64,000 nucleotides of DNA from Streptomyces sp. DT2A-34 (GTDB lineage Bacteria > Actinomycetota > Actinomycetes > Streptomycetales > Streptomycetaceae). Positions 19,379 through 28,863 of the stretch are shown piece by piece. The stretch lies in contig NZ_JASTWJ010000001.1 of the NCBI RefSeq assembly GCF_030499515.1, positions 1,302,001 through 1,366,000 on the forward strand, in the 5' to 3' direction. Under the pieces are notes generated by a model that was not told the origin of the DNA, searched no databases, and saw nothing but the letters and a program-made list of their open reading frames with translations. Position numbers and translations under genes: made by a program. Within the stretch, counting starts at the first letter, position 1. Every line of letters starts with the position of its first letter.

Positions 19379-20524
19379 ATGACGCAGACGGACGAATTCG
19401 GTGAAGAGCTTGCGGATTTCGTGCGCCGCGTCGCGGAACTCAAGGCGGCGCGGTCCCTCTCGGGAGGGGACCTGCCGACGGTCCTGGACGCGGCGATCTT
19501 CGAACTCGACCATGTCGCCGACCAGTTGTGGCCCTGGTACGAGCGGCTGTCCTCGGGCTTCTCGGGTTCCTCGGGCGGAGTGCCCCGTACGGCGTCCGCC
19601 GACCGTCAGGAGCACCATCTGCTGCGGGCGGTGTTCCAGCGGTTTCCGCTGCCGGTGGCACTGGTGGACCGGGAGGCGGTGGTGCGTCGGCTGAACTTCG
19701 CGGCGACGTCCTTCACCGGCGTGCGGGCGGGCTATGCGACGGGCCGGCCCCTGACCGGTTTGCTCACCCATGCCGACCGGGCGGCCTTCCGTTCCCAGGC
19801 CGCGGCGGTGGCGCGGGGCGAGGGCGACCGTAGTCTCACCGTGCACCTCCAGCAGCGGCCGTCCGCGCCGGTCCACGCGACCCTGACCGCCGTACGCCCG
19901 AGCGGGGAGCCGCACACCACCGTGCTCGTGGTGCTGCAGCCCGGCGACCTGCGCGCACCCGGCGCCCCGGGCCCGGGCGAGAGCCAGGCGGCCCAGGTTC
20001 CCGACCTCGGCGAGACCACCCGGCACACGGCTCTGGCGGACCTCGCGGACGAGATGACCACGACGCTGCTGACCACAGCACGCGGCGACCGCGAGGCGGT
20101 CCTGCAGCGGGCGGCCCAGGTCCTGCACGGCGGCTTCGCCGACTGGGTGATCGCCGACACGGGCACGGCCGAGCTGTCCCGTACGACGGTGCTGGCCCCG
20201 TCGGAGAAGGAGGCGAAGGCGCTGGCGGCTCAGGCCCCCACGGCGTGCCCCCTGGTCGTGCAGACGGCACGCACCGCCTCCCCGGCCCTCCAGGTCCGCC
20301 CACCGGACCCGGCCGCCTTCGGCCACACCGCCGAGGGCGCCCCCGTCCTCGTACAGGCGAACGTCACGTCACTGTTGTGCGTGCCCGTGACGGTCGACGG
20401 CACCGTGCGGGGCGTCCTGACGCTGTTCAGATGCGGAGCCCGCCCGGCGTTCTCCATGGCAGAGGCCAAGGCGATGGACACGATGTCCCGGCACATGGCA
20501 GTGGCGGTCGCGGGAACGCCCTGA
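19379..20524 (+). CDS. PAS-GAF sensor-type protein
   Basis: A 381-residue cytoplasmic protein without a kinase, phosphatase or output domain. Residues about 80-200 look like a PAS domain (FPLPVALVDREAVVRRLNFAA, LLTHADRAAFRSQ) and residues about 235-380 a GAF domain ending SLLCVPVTVDGTVRGVLTLFR. No Shine-Dalgarno precedes the ATG, but TAGGTT (19366-19371) ends seven bases upstream, fitting a leaderless transcript. It may feed signals to the neighbouring ANTAR regulator or SigB-type factor; this is inferred from location only. Confidence 0.8.
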   Translation: MTQTDEFGEELADFVRRVAELKAARSLSGGDLPTVLDAAIFELDHVADQLWPWYERLSSGFSGSSGGVPRTASADRQEHHLLRAVFQRFPLPVALVDREAVVRRLNFAATSFTGVRAGYATGRPLTGLLTHADRAAFRSQAAAVARGEGDRSLTVHLQQRPSAPVHATLTAVRPSGEPHTTVLVVLQPGDLRAPGAPGPGESQAAQVPDLGETTRHTALADLADEMTTTLLTTARGDREAVLQRAAQVLHGGFADWVIADTGTAELSRTTVLAPSEKEAKALAAQAPTACPLVVQTARTASPALQVRPPDPAAFGHTAEGAPVLVQANVTSLLCVPVTVDGTVRGVLTLFRCGARPAFSMAEAKAMDTMSRHMAVAVAGTP

Positions 20525-20588
20525 AGGGGCGTGGGGCCGGCCGCGATCCGCAGCCGGCCCCACGCCCCCACGGCGCTGCTCTCCAGAC

Positions 20589-21380
20589 CTACGCCACGTC
20601 GCTGAGCACCTGTTCCCGCACCCGGCTGCAGCACCGGCTGATGAGCCGGGACACATGCATCTGCGAGATACCCAGTTGCTCGGCGATCCGGCTCTGGGTC
20701 ATGTCGCCGAAGAACCGCATGTACAAAATCGCCCGCTCACGCTCGGGCAGCGCCGCGAGCCGAGGCGCGACGGCCTCACGGTCGACGACCGTGTCCAGCG
20801 CCGGATCCACGGAACCCAGCGCGTCGCTCAGCGAATACCCGTCCTCGCTGCCGGGCAGCTCGGCGTCCAGGGACAGGGCGGTGAAACTCTCCAGCGCCTC
20901 CAGCCCGACCCGGACGTCGGCCTCACTCATGTCCGCGTGCTCGGCGATCTCCCCGACCGTGGGCCTGCGGCCCGAGACGGTCTGCAGATCCTGAACGGCG
21001 AACCGCACACGGTTACGCAGGTCCTGCACCCGGCGCGGCACATGCAGCGTCCACATGTGGTCGCGGAAGTGCCGCTTGATCTCGCCGGTGATGGTCGGCA
21101 CGGCATAGCTCTCGAAGGCGTTGCCGCGCTCGGGGTCGTACCGGTCGACGGCCTTGACCAGCCCTAGGGCGGCGACCTGCCGCAGGTCGTCGAAGCTCTC
21201 GCCACGGCTGCGGAAACGCCCGGCGAGCCGGTCGGCCATGGGCAGCCACGCCTCGACGATCCTGTCGCGGAGGGTGTCGCGCTGCTGGCCCTCGGGCAGC
21301 GCGGCGAGTGTGCGGAAGTCCTCCGCGGTGTCGGGGGCGTCGTCGTGCGGGTGGTGCTTCGCGCTCACTGAGGTGGGCAT
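20589..21380 (-). CDS. SigB/SigF/SigG-family RNA polymerase sigma factor
   Basis: A 263-residue group 3 sigma factor of the stress/differentiation type. Region 2 is clear (DDLRQVAALGLVKAVDRYDP, FESYAVPTITGEIKRHFRDH), followed by region 3 (RRPTVGEIAEHADMSEADV) and region 4 with the helix-turn-helix MTQSRIAEQLGISQMHVSR. The start at 21380 follows AGGGAG at rather long spacing (12 bases). Streptomyces has many paralogues, so I do not name it. No anti-sigma factor gene is adjacent. Promoters with GGGTAC -10 boxes elsewhere in the window fit this family. Confidence 0.93.
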   Translation of the reverse strand: MPTSVSAKHHPHDDAPDTAEDFRTLAALPEGQQRDTLRDRIVEAWLPMADRLAGRFRSRGESFDDLRQVAALGLVKAVDRYDPERGNAFESYAVPTITGEIKRHFRDHMWTLHVPRRVQDLRNRVRFAVQDLQTVSGRRPTVGEIAEHADMSEADVRVGLEALESFTALSLDAELPGSEDGYSLSDALGSVDPALDTVVDREAVAPRLAALPERERAILYMRFFGDMTQSRIAEQLGISQMHVSRLISRCCSRVREQVLSDVA

Positions 21381-21558
21381 GATGCGCCACAACTCCCTTG
21401 GTTGCGCTCTGGCTTGGACGGTCACCGTGGGAGTGCGGGCGTGCACCGGAGCCGGACACACCCGTGGCGGGTGATCCCCGCTCCCACGGACGTGCCTCCT
21501 GTCCGAAGCACTGTTCCTTCGCCTGCCCTGACCCCCGGCCCGCAAACACCGCGGCCAG

Positions 21559-21583
21559 GTTTTCCGGCTGCCCCCAGGGTCAC
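21559..21583 (+). promoter_or_regulatory. Candidate SigB-type promoter for the TPP-enzyme gene
   Basis: GTTT at 21559-21562 and GGGTCA at 21577-21582 are 14 bases apart, matching the SigB-family pattern GNNT-N14-16-GGGTAC with one weak position. It lies 45 bases before the TPP-enzyme start, in the 247-bp divergent gap after the sigma factor gene. Nothing else is evident in that gap. Confidence 0.4.
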
Positions 21584-21627
21584 TCGGAGCGGTGCCGCGC
21601 AGTCCCTCGGAGCCCAGGAGGTCCCGT

Positions 21628-23427
21628 ATGAGCACCAAGGTCGCCGACCACGTCCTGCAGCGCCTGCGCGAGTGGGGTGTGGAGCACGTCTTCGGCTATC
21701 CCGGCGACGGCATCAACGGTCTGCTCGCCGCCTGGGGGCGGGCCGAGAACCAGCCCCGTTTCATCCAGTCCCGGCATGAGGAGATGTCCGCGTTCCAGGC
21801 GGTCGGTTACGCCAAGTTCAGCGGCCGTGTCGGAGTGTGCGCGGCGACGTCCGGCCCGGGCGCGATCCACCTGTTGAACGGCCTGTACGACGCCAAGCTC
21901 GACCACGTGCCCGTCCTGGCGATCGTCGGCCAGACGCACCGCACCGCGATGGGCGGCTCGTACCAGCAGGAGGTGGACCTGCACACGCTGTTCAAGGACG
22001 TGGCCTCGGACTTCGTGGAGACGGTGACGGTCCCCGAACAACTGCCGAACGTGCTGGACCGGGCGATCCGCACCGCGTACGCGCGCCGCGCCCCGACGGC
22101 GATCATCATCCCCGGTGACGTCCAGGAGCTCGACTACTCGCCGCCGACGCACGAGTTCAAGATGGTGCCCTCCAGCCTGGACCGCAGCAGTTGGACGGCG
22201 ATCCCCTCGGACGACTCGATCCGCAGGGCGGCCGAGATCCTCAACACCGGTGACAAGGTGGCGATCCTGATCGGCCAGGGTGCGTCCGGCGCGCGGGCCG
22301 AGGTGGAGCGGATCGCCGAACTGCTGGGCGCCGGCGTGGCCAAGGCGCTGCTCGGCAAGGACGCCCTGAGCGACGAACTGCCGTACGTCACCGGCTCGAT
22401 CGGCCTGCTGGGCACCCGCCCGTCGTACGAGCTGATGCGGGACTGCGACACCCTGCTGACCATCGGGTCCTCCTTCCCGTACACCCAGTTCCTGCCGGAC
22501 TTCGACAAGGCGCGGGGCGTGCAGATCGACATCGACCCGCACATGGTGGGGATGCGCTATCCGTACGAGGTGAATCTCGTCGGCGACGCGAAGGCGACGC
22601 TTCAGCGGCTGATCCCGCTGATCGAGGAGGGCCGGGGCCGCGAGTGGTACGACACGGTGTGCGACAACGTGACGACCTGGCGCGAGGTCATGGAGCGGCG
22701 GGCGAACCTGTCGGCCGACCCGATCAACCCGGAGTACGTGGCCCGCGCCCTGGACCCGCTGCTCCCCGACAACGCGATCATCTCGTCCGACTCGGGCTCG
22801 GCGGCCAACTGGTACGCCCGCCACCTGACGATGCGGCCCGGCATGCGCTCGTCACTGTCGGGGACGCTGGCGACGATGGGCTGCGGGGTGCCGTACGCGA
22901 TCGGCGCCAAGTTCGCCCACCCGGACCGCCCGGCGATCGCGCTGGTCGGCGACGGGGCGATGCAGATGAACGGCCTGGCGGAGCTGATCACGGCGGCGAA
23001 GTACAAGGACCTGTGGGAGGACCCGCGCCTGGTCGTCGGCATCTGGAACAACCACGACCTCAACCAGGTCACCTGGGAGATGCGCGCCATGGAGGGCGCC
23101 CCGTCCTTCCTGCCCTCGCAGGAGCTCCCCGACGTCCAGTACGCCGCCTTCGCCCGCTCCCTCGGCCTGACGGGCATCCGCGTGGAGAAGCCCGAGGACG
23201 TCGAGGCGGGCTGGCGCGCGGGCCTGGAGGCCGACGGCCCCGCGGTGATCGAGTTCCTCACCGACCCCGCCGTACCGCCGATCCCGCCGCATGCCACGTG
23301 GGAGCAGATGGAGGCGACGGCGGCGTCGATCCTGAAGGGGGACGCGGACCGGGGCTCGATGGTCAGGCAGGGGTTCAAGGCGAAGATGCAGGAGTTTTTG
23401 CCGGGGCGGGAGAAGAAGCACCACTGA
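21628..23427 (+). CDS. Thiamine-diphosphate-dependent enzyme of the acetolactate synthase/pyruvate oxidase family
   Basis: A 599-residue enzyme with the three-domain TPP architecture. The Pyr domain (residues 1-170) has HVFGYPGDGINGLL and the catalytic glutamate in RHEEMSAFQA. A central domain (about 190-340) has a flavin/nucleotide-binding look (ILIGQGASGA). The PP domain has the TPP/Mg motif beginning at GDGAMQMNGLAEL and ending IWNNHD. It is closer to pyruvate oxidase/PoxB-like proteins than to biosynthetic IlvB, and no small regulatory subunit gene is adjacent. AGGAGG precedes ATG at 21628. The precise substrate cannot be set from sequence alone. Confidence 0.85.
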   Translation: MSTKVADHVLQRLREWGVEHVFGYPGDGINGLLAAWGRAENQPRFIQSRHEEMSAFQAVGYAKFSGRVGVCAATSGPGAIHLLNGLYDAKLDHVPVLAIVGQTHRTAMGGSYQQEVDLHTLFKDVASDFVETVTVPEQLPNVLDRAIRTAYARRAPTAIIIPGDVQELDYSPPTHEFKMVPSSLDRSSWTAIPSDDSIRRAAEILNTGDKVAILIGQGASGARAEVERIAELLGAGVAKALLGKDALSDELPYVTGSIGLLGTRPSYELMRDCDTLLTIGSSFPYTQFLPDFDKARGVQIDIDPHMVGMRYPYEVNLVGDAKATLQRLIPLIEEGRGREWYDTVCDNVTTWREVMERRANLSADPINPEYVARALDPLLPDNAIISSDSGSAANWYARHLTMRPGMRSSLSGTLATMGCGVPYAIGAKFAHPDRPAIALVGDGAMQMNGLAELITAAKYKDLWEDPRLVVGIWNNHDLNQVTWEMRAMEGAPSFLPSQELPDVQYAAFARSLGLTGIRVEKPEDVEAGWRAGLEADGPAVIEFLTDPAVPPIPPHATWEQMEATAASILKGDADRGSMVRQGFKAKMQEFLPGREKKHH

Positions 23428-23477
23428 CCCGGCTCGCCCTACTACCCTGAGCTCCTGCGCGGAAGGGGGCTCGGGGG

Positions 23478-24439
23478 ATGGAGCACGGGGGAAACGCGGC
23501 GGAGCAGCACAGGCCGCGGGTGTTCATCTCGTACGCCCATGACGACGCCGCCCACATCGAGCAGGTGGAGACGCTCTACGAACTCCTGCGCGCGGACGGG
23601 TTGGACGCGAGGATGGACCTGTACGCGGCCGCGACGCCCAAGGACTGGGCGCGCTGGATGGAGCGGGAGTTCGCGGAAGCCGACTACGTCCTTGTCGTCG
23701 CCTCCCCCGAGTACAGACGTCGCGCCGAGCACGGGGGACGGGACGGCCCAGGAACCCGTCGAGGGCACCGGCGGATCCGGCGCGGGCCGGCAGTCCTCGC
23801 TGCACGTCCGGGGCCCGCACCGGCACGCCCGCACCCCCCCCCGGCGACCTCGTCACCTCGGACGCCCGGCACGCGGCGGGCGAGGCCTGCCGGTACCTCT
23901 ACGAATGGGGCGAGACCGAGAGCGTCCTGCGACGGCTGCGGGAACTTCACGACGGCTGGACGGCTTCACTCGGTCCCGACCATCCCGACACCCTGCGCGT
24001 CGCCGCCCACCTCGGCATCGTCCTGGCCGAGGCGGGGAACCCGGAGGAGTCATGTGCCCTGGCCGAGGACACGTACGAGCGGCAGTGCCGGCTCCTGGGC
24101 GAGAACCACGCCGACACGCTGCGTGCGGCCACCCACCTCGCCGACCGTCTGGCGCGCCTCGGGCATGCGGACAGAGCGCTGAGCCTGACCGCGGACACCT
24201 ACGAGCGACGGCGGCGGACCCTGGGTGACGACGCCCCGGACACCCTGCGCACGGCCTCTGTCCTCGCCAGGCGTCTGGCCGGCACGCTGCGGCTGCGGGA
24301 GGCGCGGGTCGTGGCCGAGGGTGCCTACGAGCGACAGCGACGAGTCCTCGGCGCCGGCCACCCCGACACCCTGCGCACCAAGGACGTGCTGGCGGCGCTC
24401 CGGCATCGCACGGCGGACGACGGTCAGCCCAGAGTCTGA
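23478..24439 (+). pseudogene. Decayed SEFIR/TIR-TPR protein gene with two frame changes
   Basis: The first frame (ATG 23478) encodes a SEFIR/TIR domain: RVFISYAHDDAAHIEQVETL, ARMDLYA, KDWARWMEREFAEADYVLVV, SPEYRRRAE. After about 23715 coding quality is lost and seems to move to the next frame (PVEGTGGSGAGRQSSLHVRGP). At a run of nine C (23834-23842) it moves again, to a third frame with TPR/kinesin-light-chain repeats: GPDHPDTLRVAAHLGIVL, GENHADTLRAATHLAD, GDDAPDTLRTASVL, GAGHPDTLRTKDVL, stop at 24437. Such TIR-(NB-ARC)-TPR proteins are signalling/defence STAND types; here no NB-ARC remains, so a central deletion is possible. The poly-C shift could be a sequencing error. Confidence 0.75.
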
Positions 24440-24579
24440 CGGCGCACCTTGGCAGCCGGCGGTGTGGCGGGCGCGAAGGGATCGGGCTCCCTTCGCGGCA
24501 GCACCAGTTCCTCGTACCGGCCCAGTGCCAGCACCACGCCGAGCATGAGGAGCGGGAGTAGCACAGCGAGCAGCGCCAT
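24424..24579 (-). CDS. Small single-pass membrane protein (51 aa)
   Basis: This short ORF starts with ATG at 24579, with GAAGGA seven bases upstream. It begins MALLAVLLPLLMLGVVLALG, a single hydrophobic helix, and continues with a charged Pro/Ala-rich cytoplasmic tail ending KVRRQTLG. Helix, ribosome site and codon use together support a real gene. It overlaps the 3' end of the decayed TPR gene by 16 bases on the opposite strand. Function unknown. Confidence 0.65.
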   Translation of the reverse strand: MALLAVLLPLLMLGVVLALGRYEELVLPRREPDPFAPATPPAAKVRRQTLG

Positions 24580-24713
24580 GGCCTGGTCCTTCCCCGGAAC
24601 CGAAGTACGTGGGGGGTGCGGGAACGGGTCTCCCTCCTTCCGGTGTGCAAACCCCTGTGTCGGCGCCGGATGCGCGGGTAGCGGTGCGCACGCCCGAAGA
24701 TCTGGAGGGAGTC

Positions 24714-25118
24714 ATGCAGCGAGGCAGCGACCGGCTGAGCGTTCACCGTGACGACGAGATGAAGCACGAACTGCAGGGGCTGCTGAGGTCCGGGCACCCC
24801 ACCCGGACCGAGGAGTGGCACGATCCGGAGCCGTCGGCCGACGACGACCCCGACGTCGCCGGCGGGCCGGTGGGGTGGCCGGGGCCCGCCCCGGCGTCCC
24901 TGGCGACGGTCCGGCTCGAGCTGGCGCGGATTCTGGGCCGTAGCACCTTCCCGGCGACCCCGCGGGAGCTGATCGCCGCGCTGCGCCGCGGGTACGCGCC
25001 CGACGCCCTGGTCGAGCCGTTGGAGCGGCTGCCGCGCTCGTCGCGCTACGCCAACGTCCAGGAACTGGCCGAGGCCGTGACCGGGGCCGAGCGGTCCACG
25101 CGGCGGAGGAACGCATAG
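24714..25118 (+). CDS. DUF2795 domain protein
   Basis: A 134-residue protein. The N-terminal part (HRDDEMKHELQGLLRSG) is acidic and polar. The C-terminal half (TFPATPRELIAALRRGYAPDALVEPLERLP, then SRYANVQELAEAV) matches the DUF2795 fold, a small helical domain found in actinobacterial stress-linked proteins. GGAGGGAGTC sits directly before ATG at 24714. It precedes the CBS-domain gene and a candidate SigB-type promoter. Confidence 0.8.
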   Translation: MQRGSDRLSVHRDDEMKHELQGLLRSGHPTRTEEWHDPEPSADDDPDVAGGPVGWPGPAPASLATVRLELARILGRSTFPATPRELIAALRRGYAPDALVEPLERLPRSSRYANVQELAEAVTGAERSTRRRNA

Positions 25119-25137
25119 GGGCCCGTTCGGCGGGTAC
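25113..25137 (+). promoter_or_regulatory. Candidate SigB-type promoter for the CBS-pair gene
   Basis: GCAT (25113-25116), 15 bases, then GGGTAC (25132-25137) fits the GNNT-N14-16-GGGTAC pattern. It lies 67 bases before the CBS gene start, overlapping the stop of the DUF2795 gene. Confidence 0.45.
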
Positions 25138-25203
25138 TGCGGGCGGGTCACGCCGACGCGGCCGCGGCACCCGTACCGGCCGGGGAACGCAGGAGGGCCA
25201 GAG

Positions 25204-25623
25204 ATGGCTGATTTCGTGAGGGACGTCATGACACCGGGGGTGGTCGCCGTCCGTCCGGACGCCTCGCTCGTCGAGGCCGCGCAGTTGATGCGCGCGCAGG
25301 ACATCGGCGATGTGGTGGTGGCCGACGGACAGCACGTCGTGGGCGTGCTCACCGACCGTGACATCACGGTGCGGGCGGTCGCGGACGGCGCCGATCCGCT
25401 GACGGTGAGCGTCCAGTCGGTGTGCAGCCGGGACCCGGTGGTGATCGAGCCGGGCGAGCGCGTGTCCGTCGCGGTCTCCCTGATGCGCGAGCACGCGGTA
25501 CGACGGCTGCCGGTCGTCGAGAACGGCCTGCCGGTCGGCGTCGTCAGCCTCGGCGACCTGGCCGAGACCCAGGACCCCGAATCCGCGCTGGCCGAGATCA
25601 GCCGCGCCGCTCCGGACGAGTGA
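25204..25623 (+). CDS. Tandem CBS-domain protein
   Basis: A 139-residue protein made of one CBS pair: VRDVMTPGVVAVRPDASLVEAAQLM with VLTDRDITVR, then VCSRDPVVIEPGERVSVAVSLM with VVSLGDLAE. Such stand-alone pairs bind adenosine nucleotides and act as energy or redox sensors. It is the first gene of a stress cluster with a PfpI-like protein and catalase. GGAGGGCCAGAG lies just before ATG. Confidence 0.9.
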   Translation: MADFVRDVMTPGVVAVRPDASLVEAAQLMRAQDIGDVVVADGQHVVGVLTDRDITVRAVADGADPLTVSVQSVCSRDPVVIEPGERVSVAVSLMREHAVRRLPVVENGLPVGVVSLGDLAETQDPESALAEISRAAPDE

Positions 25624-25771
25624 GGCGCACGAGACGGGACCGGACCGTTGAGGTTCCCGGTCGTGTCGGCATGCGTACGGCCCGACGGAACAACTGGCGC
25701 CCGACGGAACCACAAGCGCCCGACTGGCGAGGAGGCCCGTTCTCAGGGCCACGGAAGGACATCGAGACATC

Positions 25772-26326
25772 ATGCGTATCGCTTTTCTGACCGCACCCGA
25801 GGGTGTCGAACAGGTCGAGCTCACCGATCCATGGCAGGCGGCGGTGGACGCGGGGCACGAGCCGGTGCTCGTGTCGACGAAGCCGGGCGCGATCCAGGCG
25901 TTCCACCATCTCGACAAGGCGGAGAAGTTCCCCGTGCAGGAGGTCGTCGGCGAGACGTCGGCCGACTCCTTCGGCGGACTCGTCCTGCCGGGCGGGGTCG
26001 CCAACCCGGACTTTCTGCGGATGGACGGCAAGGCCGTCGCGTTCGTGCGGGACTTCTTCGAGCAGGGCCGGCCGGTGGCCGCGATCTGCCACGCCCCGTG
26101 GACGCTGGTGGAGGCGGACGTCGTGCGCGGCCGGGTGCTGACCTCCTGGCCGAGTCTGCGCACCGACATCCGCAACGCGGGCGGCACCTGGGTCGACGAG
26201 CAGGTGCGGATCTGCGACCACGGCCCCAACAAGCTCGTCACCAGCCGTAAGCCGGACGACCTGAAGGCGTTCTGCGAGGCGTTCCTCGACGTGTTCGCCA
26301 AGGAGTCCAAGGAGGAGGCCGCCTGA
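25772..26326 (+). CDS. DJ-1/PfpI-family type 1 glutamine amidotransferase-like protein
   Basis: A 184-residue DJ-1/PfpI-fold protein. The nucleophile elbow is AAICHAPWTL, with the cysteine near residue 110, preceded by an acidic residue typical of PfpI/YhbO proteins; LVLPGGVANPDFLR is the oxyanion-side loop. Family members act as stress-response deglycase, chaperone or protease-like proteins. Its stop overlaps the katE start (TGATG). It resembles the C-terminal domain of that catalase, suggesting a shared origin or task. Confidence 0.88.
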   Translation: MRIAFLTAPEGVEQVELTDPWQAAVDAGHEPVLVSTKPGAIQAFHHLDKAEKFPVQEVVGETSADSFGGLVLPGGVANPDFLRMDGKAVAFVRDFFEQGRPVAAICHAPWTLVEADVVRGRVLTSWPSLRTDIRNAGGTWVDEQVRICDHGPNKLVTSRKPDDLKAFCEAFLDVFAKESKEEAA

Positions 26327-28419
26327 TGGGAGACCGCAAACAGGAGCAGCGGGAGGACTTCCGGGCGGACGACCCGACTGGCGGGCCGCTCACCACCGAC
26401 CAGGGTGTGGAGGTCGACCACACGGACGACTCACTGGCCGCCGGTGAACGCGGTCCGACGCTGATGGAGGACTTCCACTTCCGGGAGAAGCTCACCCACT
26501 TCGACCACGAGCGGATCCCGGAGCGGGTGGTGCACGCGCGGGGCGCGGGCGCGTACGGCTATTTCGAACCGTACGAGTCCTGCGAGGAGTTCACCCGTGC
26601 GGCCTTCCTCCAGGACCCGTCCGTGCAGACCCCCGTCTTCGTGCGGTTCTCCACCGTGCAGGGGCCGAAGGGCTCCGCGGACACCGTGCGGGACGTGCGC
26701 GGCTTCGCGACCAAGTTCTATACGTCGGAGGGGAATTACGACCTGGTCGGCAACAACTTCCCGGTCTTCTTCATCCAGGACGGCATCAAGTTCCCCGACT
26801 TCGTGCACGCGGTGAAGCCGGAGCCGCACAACGACATCCCGACCGGCGCCTCCGCCCACGACACCCTGTGGGACTTCGTGTCCCTGCAGCCGGAGACGCT
26901 GCACGCGATCATGTGGCTGATGTCGGACCGGGCGATCCCGCGCAGCTACCGCATGATGCAGGGCTTCGGCGTGCACACCTTCCGGTTCGTGAACGCGGAC
27001 GGGAAGGGCACCTTCGTCAAGTTCCATTGGAAGCCGAAGCTCGGCGTGCACTCGCTGGTGTGGGACGAGGCGCAGGAGTGCCAGGGCCGTGATCCGGACT
27101 TCAACCGGCGCGATCTGTGGGACGCGATCGAGGCGGGCGAGTACCCGGAGTGGGAGCTGGGTGTCCAACTCGTGCCGGAGGAGGACGAGTTCGCCTTCGA
27201 CTTCGATCTGCTCGACGCCACGAAGATCATCCCGGAGGAGCAGGTGCCGGTGCGGCCGATCGGCCGGATGGTGCTGAACCGCAACCCGGAGAACTTCTTC
27301 GCGGAGACCGAACAGGTCGCGTTCCACACGGCGAACGTCGTCCCCGGTATCGACTTCACCAACGACCCGCTGCTCCAGGCCCGCAACTTCTCCTACCTGG
27401 ACACGCAGTTGATCCGGCTGGGCGGTCCCAACTTCGCTCAGCTGCCGGTGAACCGGCCGGTGGCCCCCGTACGCACCAACCAGCGCGACGGCTACCACCA
27501 GGGCGCGATCCACCGGGGCACGAACTACTTCCCGAACTCCCTCGGCGGCGGCTGCCCCGCGCACGCCGGCGTCGACGGCAGCGCGTACACGCACTACGCC
27601 GAACGCGTCGACGGCGCCAAGATCCGCCGCCGCAGCCCGAGTTTCCAGGACCACTACACCCAGCCCGCGATGTTCTGGAACAGCATGGCGGACTGGGAGA
27701 AGCAGCACATCGTCGAGGCGTTCCGGTTCGAGCTCGGCAAGGTCGGCGCGAAACCCGTGCGCTCCCGTACGGTCGAGCATCTCGCCCAGGTGAACGGCGA
27801 GTTGGCGGTCGAGGTGGCACGCGGCATCGGCGTGCCGGAACCGTCCGGGACCCAGGCCGCGGACAAGCAGTCCTCCCCCGCGCTGAGCCTGGAGTCGCTG
27901 CGCGGCGACGGCTCGGTCCGCACCCGGCAGGTGGCGGTCCTCGTCGCCGACGGCGTCGACACCGCGCAGGTCGCGTCGGTGCGTGAGGCGCTCACGGCCG
28001 AGGGCGCGATCGTCGAGGCGCTGGCCCCGACGGACGGCACGGTCACCGGCGCCCACGGTGACGAGCTCGCGGTCGACCGCGCCCTGCCGACCGTCGCCTC
28101 CGTGCTGTACGACGCCGTACTGCTGCCCGGCGGCCCCGTGGGCACTCCGCCCACGGCCGCCGACCAGGACGCGATGCGCTTCGTACGGGACGCCTACCGG
28201 CACGGCAAGCCGGTGGGCGCGCTCGGCTCGGGCGTGGGTGTGCTGTCCTCCCTGAAGCCGGAGGGCGTGCGCCTGTCCGCCGAGTTCCACCGCACGGTGA
28301 GCGACCAGGGCGTGGTGACGGACACCTCGCCGGGCCCGGCGAGCGAGGACTTCCTGCGCGCCTTCACCTCCGCCCTCGCGGCCCACCGCCACTGGGGCCG
28401 ACCGCCGGTGCACTGCTGA
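26326..28419 (+). CDS. katE: Large-subunit catalase with C-terminal amidotransferase-like domain (HPII type)
   Basis: A 697-residue monofunctional haem catalase that breaks down H2O2. The distal histidine is in [24 protein letters not shown] follows, the asparagine region is [19 protein letters not shown], and the proximal tyrosine block is [18 protein letters not shown]. From about residue 535 a flavodoxin/DJ-1-like domain ([18 protein letters not shown]) gives the large HPII-type length. It lacks the amidotransferase cysteine ([12 protein letters not shown]), as usual for this domain. Coupled to the PfpI-like gene upstream and followed by a strong terminator. Confidence 0.95.
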   Translation: MGDRKQEQREDFRADDPTGGPLTTDQGVEVDHTDDSLAAGERGPTLMEDFHFREKLTHFDHERIPERVVHARGAGAYGYFEPYESCEEFTRAAFLQDPSVQTPVFVRFSTVQGPKGSADTVRDVRGFATKFYTSEGNYDLVGNNFPVFFIQDGIKFPDFVHAVKPEPHNDIPTGASAHDTLWDFVSLQPETLHAIMWLMSDRAIPRSYRMMQGFGVHTFRFVNADGKGTFVKFHWKPKLGVHSLVWDEAQECQGRDPDFNRRDLWDAIEAGEYPEWELGVQLVPEEDEFAFDFDLLDATKIIPEEQVPVRPIGRMVLNRNPENFFAETEQVAFHTANVVPGIDFTNDPLLQARNFSYLDTQLIRLGGPNFAQLPVNRPVAPVRTNQRDGYHQGAIHRGTNYFPNSLGGGCPAHAGVDGSAYTHYAERVDGAKIRRRSPSFQDHYTQPAMFWNSMADWEKQHIVEAFRFELGKVGAKPVRSRTVEHLAQVNGELAVEVARGIGVPEPSGTQAADKQSSPALSLESLRGDGSVRTRQVAVLVADGVDTAQVASVREALTAEGAIVEALAPTDGTVTGAHGDELAVDRALPTVASVLYDAVLLPGGPVGTPPTAADQDAMRFVRDAYRHGKPVGALGSGVGVLSSLKPEGVRLSAEFHRTVSDQGVVTDTSPGPASEDFLRAFTSALAAHRHWGRPPVHC

Positions 28420-28449
28420 GCAGGCCGACCGCGGCGAGGATCGACGAGG

Positions 28450-28482
28450 CGAGGCTGGGCTGCGGCCCGGCCTCGTCCCTTT
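28450..28482 (+). terminator. Intrinsic terminator-like hairpin after katE
   Basis: GAGGCTGGGC (28451-28460) pairs with GCCCGGCCTC (28465-28474) with one G-T mismatch and a four-base loop, closed by C-G, and is followed by TCCCTTT. Just downstream, TGCGCTTTG and CGCTCACATC are each directly repeated (28484-28526). Confidence 0.7.
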
Positions 28483-28520
28483 ATGCGCTTTGTGCGCTTT
28501 GTGCGCTCACATCTTCGCGC

Positions 28521-28805
28521 TCACATCGGCGGACCCGTCGGCTCCGGGCCGCCCGCGCCGCGGTCGCGGGCGCCCTCGCGGGTCCGGCCCGCGGCCACCG
28601 TACGGCGTGGGTTGCGGCGCAGGTACTCGCCCTCCAACTGCGCCATGCGTTCGTTGTGGGCCCGCAGTGCGTCGTTCGAGCCGTACAGCAGCGTGTCGTG
28701 GCGCGTCCGGTGGATGGTCTCCAGCTCTTTCATGAGCTGTTGGTCGTCCAGCCGGCCGGGGTCGACTCCGGTCATGGTGGTGCCCCGCTCGTCGTGTTCA
28801 TTCAT
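28521..28805 (-). CDS. Small hypothetical protein (DUF6158-like)
   Basis: A 94-residue polar protein with a helical core (DQQLMKELETIHRTRHDTLL, ALRAHNERMAQLEGEYLRR) and a disordered Gly/Pro tail. The core resembles small actinobacterial proteins of DUF6158; I am fairly but not fully sure. No Shine-Dalgarno precedes ATG at 28805. Instead GGGTAC ends nine bases upstream, suggesting a leaderless SigB-type transcript. Confidence 0.75.
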   Translation of the reverse strand: MNEHDERGTTMTGVDPGRLDDQQLMKELETIHRTRHDTLLYGSNDALRAHNERMAQLEGEYLRRNPRRTVAAGRTREGARDRGAGGPEPTGPPM

Positions 28806-28814
28806 GCGGTCCGG

Positions 28815-28839
28815 GTACCCGCCCGTGGAGCACACAGCC
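28815..28839 (-). promoter_or_regulatory. Candidate SigB-type promoter, near-leaderless
   Basis: On the minus strand: GGCT (28839-28836), 15 bases, GGGTAC (28820-28815), nine bases, then ATG (28805). It matches GNNT-N15-GGGTAC. The same GGGTAC-N9-ATG arrangement precedes the holin-family gene starting at 48875. Confidence 0.5.
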
Positions 28840-28863
28840 CCCGAGCGGCGTACGGGAGAGACC

